NCBI GenBank assembly: GCA_026388415.1
Contig: JAPLJV010000041.1
Location: forward strand, 1 to 60,410
Reading direction: 5' to 3'
DNA: 60,410 nucleotides
Source: Deltaproteobacteria bacterium
GTDB lineage: Bacteria > Desulfobacterota > Syntrophia > Syntrophales > JACQWR01
The notes under the pieces are model-generated. The model was given only the letters and a program-made list of their open reading frames with translations. It did no database searches and was not told where the DNA came from. Every line of letters starts with the position of its first letter. Positions within the stretch are counted from its first letter, which is position 1. Shown piece by piece: positions 44,878 to 51,955 of the stretch. The position numbers and the translations under genes were made by a program.

Positions 44878-45462
44878 CTATATAATGTCCGGCTGCTGAA
44901 AAAGCTTATAATCAACCATTTCGCAGATCACATGACCGACGGTAATATGCGTTTCCTGTATTCGGGGCGTATTACTTGAGGAGACTTTCAACGAATGATC
45001 CACGATCCGGGCAATCGCCCCGCCATCCTTGCCCGTTAAACCGATTGTCACCAGTCCCATCTTCCTGGCTGTCTCCAGGCCTTTAATAACATTGGGGGAG
45101 TTGCCGCTGGTGCTGATTCCCCAGGCCACATCGCCCTCCTGACCCAAGGCCCTGATCTGCTTACTGAAAATCTCGGAAAAATCATAATCATTGCCGATGG
45201 CCGTAATAATCGAAGTATCGGTACTCAGGGCCATAGCTGACAGCGGCGGTCTTTCAATGAGAAAGCGGTTGACGAATTCGGCTGCCAGATGCTGGGCATC
45301 GGCCGCTGATCCGCCATTGCCAAAAATCATTATTTTATTGCCCCTTTTGAGGGCTGCCGTAAGAGCCTCAACTACTGCGACAATCTTCAGCAGGTTCTCG
45401 TTGACAAAAACTTCCTTGACCTGACTGCTTTCCTTAAACGACCTGACAATGTGATCTTCCAT
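44878..45462 (-). CDS. gmhA: Sedoheptulose 7-phosphate isomerase
   Basis: This enzyme makes D-glycero-D-manno-heptose 7-phosphate, the first step of LPS inner-core heptose. From ATG at 45462 (AGGA upstream) it has 194 aa, the family length. SIS-domain landmarks are IMIFGNGGSAADAQHLAAEFVNRF, ERPPLSAMALSTDTSIITAIGND and WGISTSGNSPNVIKGLE. Upstream ATGs (45492, 45534) would add a tail not typical of the family. It completes the LPS-precursor set with kdsD. Confidence 0.9.
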   Translation of the reverse strand: MEDHIVRSFKESSQVKEVFVNENLLKIVAVVEALTAALKRGNKIMIFGNGGSAADAQHLAAEFVNRFLIERPPLSAMALSTDTSIITAIGNDYDFSEIFSKQIRALGQEGDVAWGISTSGNSPNVIKGLETARKMGLVTIGLTGKDGGAIARIVDHSLKVSSSNTPRIQETHITVGHVICEMVDYKLFQQPDII

Positions 45463-45594
45463 TTTATTCCTGACAGAGGATATTTCCCACATCCTGATGA
45501 ATTTTGGCCTAATATATTTACCCGCTCCCCCCATGTCAAGGGAGGCAGGCTTGATAAATTCATGGGAAAAATGGGCAAGGGGGGTGGGGAGAAG

Positions 45595-47658
45595 TTACAA
45601 ATCGTTTAAATCCGTATGTTTTTTTCTATCCTGCAGTTCCGCCAGTTTACCTTTGTTCCAGCCCGCTGTGCGGCTGAAATATTGCGTTATCCGGGCGATC
45701 CCGGCCAAATCTCTGGCACCGCAAAACGGACAGATTTCTTTGAGTCCGCGGGAGGTTGTGCCGCAATCGTTACACGTGCTGAATTCGGGAGAAAATACGA
45801 TCTGATCGTTACTTGTTTCCTCGAAAACACGGGCAACAAAAGCGGCCAATTTCTCGGGATCGGGCAAGTAATCGTTCAGCCAAACGTTAGTCATTACGCC
45901 CCCCCGGATCAACGGATGGAAAATCCCTTCCTGCTTTGCCCTTTCCAAAGGACTTACGGGCGCTGCAACGGCCAGGTGCGTGGAGTTGGTGTAATAGATT
46001 TCTCCCGTCGCCAGATTTCCCTTGACGATATGCCCGGCTTCTGGGGAAAAATATTTCAGATCCAGGCGCGCAAAACGGTAAGCCGTCGTTTCGGCAGGCG
46101 TCTGCTCCAGGAGAAACTGCATGCCGTGCTGCCGACCGAGTCTCTCCGCCTCGGCCAGCAGATGGGAAATGATTTTATATCCGCAGGCCAGCGCCTCCGG
46201 CTGATGCAACTCCTGGCCCCGGTGAATCTGGACCAGCTCATTGAGTCCCGTCACTCCCGTCAGATAGACGGCGTTCTTCATCCGGAGGTAGGAAAAGCCG
46301 TCGTTCTTCATGGTCAGCATGGCGAGCGGCCCTGATTCGCCATAGGAAAGGAGCTTCTCCATAAAATCCCGCTTCTCACAGTGGGCCTGCGCCGCCAGTT
46401 CCATGGCCTGGGTTGCCAGGGTCATTAACCGGCCATCATCACGGCCGGCCTTATAACCCAGACGCGGCAGGTTCAGGGTCACATTCTGGATGGCGAAGCT
46501 GCGGCGTTCCCAGGCAGCCCGGGCCGCTTCCGGGCAATTTTCCTCTGCGGCGCTGTTGATGGAACCGCAGGAATTTCTTATCCAGTTCCCGCGGTCAAAG
46601 ACGAAACAGGTATTCCCCTTCTCGCCGGCCACGGCACAGATATGGTTGAGGAATTCACTGTGTCCCGGCGACTCGAAAAATGTCTTTCCGATGTGGACCA
46701 GCGGCCGGGGGAAGATAAACGGGCGCCCCTTGGCATCTCCCTCCTTGAATACCTCGAAAATTGCCCAGGCAAACCGCCGGGCATCAGCCAAATAGTCGCC
46801 ATAAGTCTTGCCGGCCATTTCACCTTGCGGGCCGATGACCGGGCTGCCTTCCAGATGCCGGGGCAAATCCCAGTAAAGATGGATGTCCGTAAACATGGAC
46901 TGCCCCCCCCGGGCCGACGTCAGTTGGGAAAACTCATAAATGAGCATCTGCGCGAACTGTCTGACCTCTTTATCATTCATGGCGGCCAGATAGGGGGCAA
47001 AAGAAAAGTTTATGGCGTCCCAGGCAATCACGCCGGCAAAATGACCCTGCAGCGTGGCGCTGAATCTTACCATGTGGGCCAGCAGGACTTCCGCATGTTT
47101 GGCCGGCTTGGCCACCGTCAGGGCATGGGGGAGATCAAGCCCGAATCTTTTTAAATATTCCAGCGACTGGCAGGCACTGTAGGGCCGATCAACGTATCCC
47201 AAACCATGAATATGAATATCTCCCGTAATATGGGCCTTGGCCACGTCAGCGGAAAAAACATCCAGCAACGCATATTCTCTTTTGATGCCCTCGGCCAGAA
47301 TAAGGTTTGTACCCTCCGGGCTGTGGGGCAGGTTGGCGTTTTCCTTGTTCTCCAGCAAAATGAGCTGGCTGACATCATAGAGGGGGAAACCGATGCGGGC
47401 ATGCCTGTTGCCGGCACGCTCCAAACCACGCTCGATGAGCCTGGCGCCCACCAGTTCCCTGATCAGGGACGACGTCAGCAGGTTGATGCCCGATGATAAT
47501 AGCTGTTTTTCCACTTCCCGGCTGATCTCTTCGGCCGTGATCACATCAATATCGGTCTCGCGGAGCAGGGCATCAACAACCCGCTGACGATTCCAGCGGG
47601 AGACGTCTTCTGCGGACGTGCGCACAAAGAGGGTCAAGTCCGTAGTCTCAGGCGGCAT
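45595..47658 (-). CDS. nrdD: Class III (anaerobic) ribonucleotide reductase-like protein, radical Gly apparently missing
   Basis: From ATG at 47658 (AGGAAG upstream, 16 bp after the HD gene) the protein has 687 aa and an N-terminal ATP-cone-like region (MPPETTDLTLFVRTSAEDVSRW). The body shows NrdD features: DIHIHGLGYVDRPYSACQS, TSARGGQSMFTDI, NVTLNLPRLGY, and a Cys4 zinc site (CNDCGTTSRGLKEICPFC). The C-terminal loop, normally R-x-T-G-Y with the radical glycine, reads ARITQYFSRTAGWNKGK: CAA (Q659) stands where Gly is expected. No activase gene (nrdG) is adjacent. Either this is a non-canonical paralogue or the alignment misleads; it is otherwise well preserved. Confidence 0.82.
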   Translation of the reverse strand: MPPETTDLTLFVRTSAEDVSRWNRQRVVDALLRETDIDVITAEEISREVEKQLLSSGINLLTSSLIRELVGARLIERGLERAGNRHARIGFPLYDVSQLILLENKENANLPHSPEGTNLILAEGIKREYALLDVFSADVAKAHITGDIHIHGLGYVDRPYSACQSLEYLKRFGLDLPHALTVAKPAKHAEVLLAHMVRFSATLQGHFAGVIAWDAINFSFAPYLAAMNDKEVRQFAQMLIYEFSQLTSARGGQSMFTDIHLYWDLPRHLEGSPVIGPQGEMAGKTYGDYLADARRFAWAIFEVFKEGDAKGRPFIFPRPLVHIGKTFFESPGHSEFLNHICAVAGEKGNTCFVFDRGNWIRNSCGSINSAAEENCPEAARAAWERRSFAIQNVTLNLPRLGYKAGRDDGRLMTLATQAMELAAQAHCEKRDFMEKLLSYGESGPLAMLTMKNDGFSYLRMKNAVYLTGVTGLNELVQIHRGQELHQPEALACGYKIISHLLAEAERLGRQHGMQFLLEQTPAETTAYRFARLDLKYFSPEAGHIVKGNLATGEIYYTNSTHLAVAAPVSPLERAKQEGIFHPLIRGGVMTNVWLNDYLPDPEKLAAFVARVFEETSNDQIVFSPEFSTCNDCGTTSRGLKEICPFCGARDLAGIARITQYFSRTAGWNKGKLAELQDRKKHTDLNDL

Positions 47659-47674
47659 GATTATCTTCCTGTCA

Positions 47675-49090
47675 TCAGATGTTGGTCTTGTCGCCCTCGC
47701 CAAAGGTACTGAGAGTTTTTTCCGCGGCGACGGTAAGCTCTTCATCATAATCATGGCTGAGGGAAAACACCCGGAAGTGCACGACCCGGGCGGGTATGAA
47801 CCGGTAGATGTCGCGCAGGGGCTCCGGCGATGTAAGCCCCGTCACGGGATTAAAAATATTGATTCTTTTTTCTGTCTCCGCCATCGGGTTCAAGGGGCGC
47901 GGGTCCTGAGTTGCCTGATCTACCCGAAAGGGCAATCTTTTAAGCGATGCGGGCAGATAGAACCGTATCCGCTCCTCATAGTCTTTACTGCCGGCGAAGG
48001 CGGCGCCCCTGGTAATCTGGTCAATGGAAAATTCCGTAGTAAAAGACATTTTCCACTTCACCTCCCGATTGTGGAGTTTCGCCCACTCCTGACCGAGCTT
48101 TCTCTTCTTGCTGTCCTTGTCATTTTGCCAACCCTGCACCTCTTGAAACAGGCGCCATTCGTCGAGACGGAGGTACGCATCCAATGCCTCAAGGGGGTTA
48201 AAGGGAAAAATAATATTCATGGTGTCGCGGAATATCTCCTGCAGATGCAGATCCAGCGCCCGGGTAGTTCGATGAAAATAGACATTCGTGTAAAGGTTCA
48301 ACCGGGCATTCAAAAACCGGCTCAAGGTGGAAATGCCGGCCTGATGGAGGGTCAGACCGTCGCCTGTAAAAAATGAGTAATAGCGGAGCCGGGCAATATC
48401 CACGATATCCACGGAAAATCCCGTCGTGTAGGCGTCTCTCTGCACATAGTCAAGGTTATCCACGGTGTAAATACCGGAAAAAAGCTGCCGCAACAACTGC
48501 AACCACCGGGGCTGCTTGACGCTGCGCTCCGTGGGCAGCTTGATCAGGAAGGCCACTTGCTTCGGGTCCAGGCGCTCGCCGGATGCAAAGGCGCCGCTGG
48601 GGCTCCTCATGATCTGACTGATAATCTTCCCGAGTTTTCTCGTAATGATCTGCTGACCCAATACTTCGTGGTTCAGATTATAGGCGTTGAGAAAATTATC
48701 GTCAAAGAAGTGCCCGTAAGGGCCATGCCCCACATCGTGCAGCAATCCCGCGATCCGCAGCAACTCCTCGACATGATTCAAAGAGGGGACGTCCTTGCAT
48801 ACCTCACGCAGGCTCGGATAAAGATGCCGTCCAAATTCGCCGGCCATATGCATTGTGCCGAGCGAATGCTGGAAGCGGGTGTGCTCGGCAGCTGGATAGA
48901 CCCACCGGGCGCTCTGCAACTGAAAAATCCGGCGCAGCCGCTGCACCCAGGGTGAATCAATCAGTTCCTTCTCCGTCTTTTCCAAAGGGAAATCGGGCGT
49001 CGGCACGGTGAAGGAAACATAATGATAGATGGGATCGGCAATCAGCGCCATCCCCTTATAGACATTGGCATATTCATGCAGCGGTTTCAT
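47675..49090 (-). CDS. HD-domain phosphohydrolase (dNTPase/SAMHD1-like)
   Basis: The protein (471 aa from the ATG at 49090) has the HD metal site: HTRFQHSLGTMHMAGEF, then GLLHDVGHGPYGHFFDD, and the distant Asp in YTVDNLDYVQRDAYTTGF. This set matches dNTP triphosphohydrolase-like HD proteins that break dNTPs to nucleosides. It directly precedes the NrdD-like gene, so synthesis and breakdown of deoxynucleotides may be co-regulated. The ATG at 49090 (MKPLHEYANVYKG) has no clear ribosome-binding site; an in-frame ATG at 49138 would add 16 residues. Confidence 0.85.
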   Translation of the reverse strand: MKPLHEYANVYKGMALIADPIYHYVSFTVPTPDFPLEKTEKELIDSPWVQRLRRIFQLQSARWVYPAAEHTRFQHSLGTMHMAGEFGRHLYPSLREVCKDVPSLNHVEELLRIAGLLHDVGHGPYGHFFDDNFLNAYNLNHEVLGQQIITRKLGKIISQIMRSPSGAFASGERLDPKQVAFLIKLPTERSVKQPRWLQLLRQLFSGIYTVDNLDYVQRDAYTTGFSVDIVDIARLRYYSFFTGDGLTLHQAGISTLSRFLNARLNLYTNVYFHRTTRALDLHLQEIFRDTMNIIFPFNPLEALDAYLRLDEWRLFQEVQGWQNDKDSKKRKLGQEWAKLHNREVKWKMSFTTEFSIDQITRGAAFAGSKDYEERIRFYLPASLKRLPFRVDQATQDPRPLNPMAETEKRINIFNPVTGLTSPEPLRDIYRFIPARVVHFRVFSLSHDYDEELTVAAEKTLSTFGEGDKTNI

Positions 49091-49151
49091 AGGCCCATAT
49101 CTACAATAATACGGACAAAATATCAAACCTTTATCCATCGGGCCTTTTTTA

Positions 49152-49178
49152 TTGTAATGTTGTGATAAATGCTATAGT
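49152..49178 (+). promoter_or_regulatory. Extended -10 promoter of queF
   Basis: TGCTATAGT ends at 49178, an extended -10 (TATAGT preceded by TGC), with TTGTAA at 49152-49157 as a weakly spaced -35. The queF start is 40 bp downstream. No preQ1 riboswitch fold was recognisable in the leader. Confidence 0.45.
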
Positions 49179-49217
49179 GTCGAGTATTAAATCACTAAAT
49201 TCGGGAGATAGATGTAA

Positions 49218-49961
49218 TTGGATGAATTTACGAACGAATCAGATATGGAAGGTTTAACTCTCCTGGGCAGCGAAGCTAAGCCCGCACGAGTACTGGAAAT
49301 ATTTCCCAACCATCATCAGGAGCGCGATTACACGGTAACGCTGGTGACAGGCGAGTTTACCTGTCTTTGCCCAAAGACGGGGCAACCTGATTTCGCCCGT
49401 ATCACCATCAAGTACACACCGGACAAGTCGCTCGTAGAATCGAAGTCCCTGAAGCTTTATCTCGCCTCCTTCCGCAACGAAAGCACATTTCACGAACACG
49501 TGACCAACGTAATACTGGACGACCTCGTGCAGACGATGGCGCCGCGCTGGTGCAAGGTGAGCGCGGAATTCGCCGTGCGGGGGGGCATAGCCATCACGGT
49601 GGACGCCGAATACAAAAAAGCCGTCCCCCCTCCGCCCCGACCGAAAACCCCGGACGAGCCGGAGAAGCCGAGATGGATCGCCGCAGACAAAAGAACGGGC
49701 GGGGATAATTATCGCCCGCCCGCCGCCCGCTGGGACAGGGATCAAAGCCGCCCGGAAAGGAAAGCATATCCGCCCGCAAGGGAGACCGGAAGAGAGACCC
49801 CGGGAGAAAGAAAATGGCCGGAAAAAAGGGAATATCGCCCCGAGCAAGATAAACGTTGGCCGGCGCAAGGGGGACCTCGCCCCGAGGGAGAATACAAGCG
49901 TTCTGAGCGTAAGACTACGAAGTCTTTGGGAGAAACCAGAACCTGGCGGAAAAGGACGTAG
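49218..49961 (+). CDS. queF: preQ0 reductase QueF with a long disordered C-terminal tail
   Basis: The first 135 residues are a unimodal QueF, which reduces preQ0 to preQ1 with NADPH for queuosine: the catalytic Cys is C51 in CLCPKTGQPDFA, the QueF motif ESKSLKLY starts at E74, and FHEHVTN follows. The TTG at 49218 has GGGAGA upstream; the next in-frame ATG (49245) has none. Beyond residue 140 lies a tail of about 107 residues rich in Pro, Arg, Lys and Glu (RPERKAYPP, REYRPEQDKRWP), absent from ordinary QueF. It should be disordered and basic; a role in RNA or protein binding is a guess. Confidence 0.92.
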   Translation: MDEFTNESDMEGLTLLGSEAKPARVLEIFPNHHQERDYTVTLVTGEFTCLCPKTGQPDFARITIKYTPDKSLVESKSLKLYLASFRNESTFHEHVTNVILDDLVQTMAPRWCKVSAEFAVRGGIAITVDAEYKKAVPPPPRPKTPDEPEKPRWIAADKRTGGDNYRPPAARWDRDQSRPERKAYPPARETGRETPGERKWPEKREYRPEQDKRWPAQGGPRPEGEYKRSERKTTKSLGETRTWRKRT

Positions 49962-49971
49962 GATAAAGTTA

Positions 49972-51012
49972 CTAAGGCAAAATAATAACCTTCATGGACT
50001 CGCCGCCTGCTGCAACGAGGGCGAAACCCTTGCCTGCTTCTTTGAGAGGCAGGCGATGGGTGATCATCTCCCGCACCGCCACCCGCCCGCTCCGGATGAG
50101 TTCAATAGCAATAACAGCGTCTTTGGGACTGTTGCCATAGGAAGGCATCAGCCTGATCTCATTCCGCCAGAAGTCGTTGATGGGCAAGGGCAGCGTTATC
50201 CCGGGGTCGGTGGTGGCAAAGCAGAGAATCGTCCCGCCGCGATCCACGGCATGCATGGCTTGCGTGAATGCCGCCGGGGCTCCGGTGCAGACGATGACCA
50301 GATCGGCCAGCCTGCCGCCGTTGATCGCACGCAGACGGGCCGGAATGTCGTCGGCGGCGGAGAGCGTCATGTCGGCGCCGAGCTGCCTGGCCATGCCCAG
50401 TCGGTAGGCATTGATGTCCGTGACGATAACCCGACCCGCCCCGGTGGTGCGGGCCAAGAGCAGATGCAACAACCCGGAGATGCCGCCTCCCAGAATGAGG
50501 ACGGTCTGACCGGATTGCAGCCCCGCCAGCCTCTGCCCGCGCACGACGCAGGCCAGCGGTTCGATGAAGACGCCTTCCTCAAAAGAAACTCCTTCCGGCA
50601 GGATGAAGACGCCCCGATCCACATTGATTGGGGGCACGCGGATAAATTCCGCAAATCCGCCGGGATCGTAATTGGTTGTATGCAGGGTCTCGCAGGCGGT
50701 ATGATGATCGCTCAGACAATAATGACAGGTATTGCAGGGAACGTGGTGGGAAACAAAGACCGGATCACCTTTTTTATAGCCAGTCACCCCTTCGCCCAGG
50801 GCCGCGATAACGCCGGCAATTTCATGCCCCAGCACCAGCGGCGCTTTCTGCAAGCGATACCACTCCAGCACATCGCTGCCGCAGATCCCACTGGCGATGG
50901 TCTTGACTAAGATCTCACCCGACCCGATTTGCGGTACCTGCATTTCCTGCAACCGCACGTCCCGGTTGTTGTAGTACATGGCGACCTGCATCACTTCCCG
51001 CTCCAAATTCAT
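49972..51012 (-). CDS. Zinc-dependent alcohol/polyol dehydrogenase (MDR family)
   Basis: This 346-aa protein has the MDR catalytic zinc site (SGICGSDVLEWYR, GHEIAGVIAALGEGV), the structural zinc cysteines (CNTCHYCLSDHHTAC) and a Rossmann motif (LILGGGISGLLHLLLA). It is closest in pattern to sorbitol/threonine dehydrogenases. Its ATG overlaps the aldolase stop by 4 bp; an ATG at 50991 with GGAG is the alternative start. The pairing with an LsrF-like aldolase suggests one short pathway, possibly acting on a phosphorylated or deoxy sugar, but the substrate is unknown. Confidence 0.88.
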   Translation of the reverse strand: MNLEREVMQVAMYYNNRDVRLQEMQVPQIGSGEILVKTIASGICGSDVLEWYRLQKAPLVLGHEIAGVIAALGEGVTGYKKGDPVFVSHHVPCNTCHYCLSDHHTACETLHTTNYDPGGFAEFIRVPPINVDRGVFILPEGVSFEEGVFIEPLACVVRGQRLAGLQSGQTVLILGGGISGLLHLLLARTTGAGRVIVTDINAYRLGMARQLGADMTLSAADDIPARLRAINGGRLADLVIVCTGAPAAFTQAMHAVDRGGTILCFATTDPGITLPLPINDFWRNEIRLMPSYGNSPKDAVIAIELIRSGRVAVREMITHRLPLKEAGKGFALVAAGGESMKVIILP

Positions 51013-51806
51013 CTGCCTTCTTTAATGCTCATAAACATGTCATCGGCGGCGGCGACAGTATAATTTTCATGAATGATGGCCTGCAAGGCCCTGATCATGG
51101 CCACCGGATGGGGATGCTGCCAGACGTTTCTGCCCAGATTTAGGCCGATGGCGCCCCTCTGTATGCCATCATGAACGAAATCAAATACTTCCCGTTCTGT
51201 TTCGCATTTCGGCCCGCCCGCCATAACCACGGGAACCGGACAGCCGTTAATGACCTTCTCAAAGTTTTCACACCAGTAGGTCTTAACCACCCGGGCGCCC
51301 AGCTCGGCCGCGATCCGGCAGCTCAAGGCCAGGTAGCGGGCATCCCGCTTGGCCAGCTCCTTACCTACCGCCGTTACCGCCATGACCGGCAGACCGTAGT
51401 TTTCGCACTCATTAACCAAGTTGGACAGATTGACCAGCGATTCCCGCTCATAGTCGCTGCCCACAAAAATAGACATGCCCACGGCGGACGCATTGAGGCG
51501 CAATATTTCCTCGATGGAGACAACAACCCGTTCATCGGCCAGATCCCGTCCCACCACGCTGGTCCCGCCCGAAACCCGGAGGATGATGGGTTTTTCCCCC
51601 AAGGGATCTACGCAAGACCGCAAAACGCCGCGCGTCACGAAAAGGGCGTCACAGTAGGGCAATAGCGGCTTGATCGTCTCCCCGGGTTTTTCCAGACAGG
51701 AAGTTGGTCCCTGGAAGTAGCCGTGATCAATAGGTAAAAAAAAGCAGTGCCCATCCGGCTGGATGAGCTGCGCCAAACGATTCTTCATTCCCCAATCCAT
51801 TTCCAT
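51009..51806 (-). CDS. LsrF-like class I aldolase/thiolase (DeoC/FbaB superfamily)
   Basis: This 265-aa TIM-barrel enzyme closely follows LsrF, which cleaves the AI-2 degradation product: DWGMKNRLAQLI, PIDHGYFQGPTSCLE, TRGVLRS and CPVPVVMAGGPK are shared stretches. The expected Schiff-base lysine is K175 in VVKTYW. No other lsr genes are nearby, so AI-2 metabolism is not implied. Related archaeal enzymes (ADTH synthase, FBP aldolase) are alternatives. It is followed, with a 4-bp overlap, by the MDR dehydrogenase. Confidence 0.8.
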   Translation of the reverse strand: MEMDWGMKNRLAQLIQPDGHCFFLPIDHGYFQGPTSCLEKPGETIKPLLPYCDALFVTRGVLRSCVDPLGEKPIILRVSGGTSVVGRDLADERVVVSIEEILRLNASAVGMSIFVGSDYERESLVNLSNLVNECENYGLPVMAVTAVGKELAKRDARYLALSCRIAAELGARVVKTYWCENFEKVINGCPVPVVMAGGPKCETEREVFDFVHDGIQRGAIGLNLGRNVWQHPHPVAMIRALQAIIHENYTVAAADDMFMSIKEGR

Positions 51807-51930
51807 TCACCTCCCTTGCGGAAATTATTTTCTTGGGGTACATATATTAATTAGTCTGGAACTGCAACCTTAAGGTTGCTATCACCAGGCAAATCTTATT
51901 GACACAATACAACTATTTGCGTATGGAGGG

Positions 51931-51955
51931 GGGGCTGATTTGAAATCTGTTCCCC
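51931..51955. repeat. REP-like palindrome overlapping the HD-GYP gene start
   Basis: This 25-bp element begins GGGGCTGATTTG and ends ATCTGTTCCCC, matching the GGGGACA family. The probable TTG start codon (51940) lies inside it. TTGACA (51899-51904) is followed after 17 bp by TATGGA, a promoter with a poor -10, just upstream. Confidence 0.65.

Noticed and set aside
47081-48376. Plus-strand frames antisense to the NrdD-like and HD genes
   Set aside because: No motifs, low-complexity composition and no start signals; the minus-strand genes explain the region.
49139-49217. preQ1 riboswitch before queF
   Set aside because: The leader is short and AT-rich, and I could not find the hairpin with the A-rich tail that defines preQ1 riboswitches.
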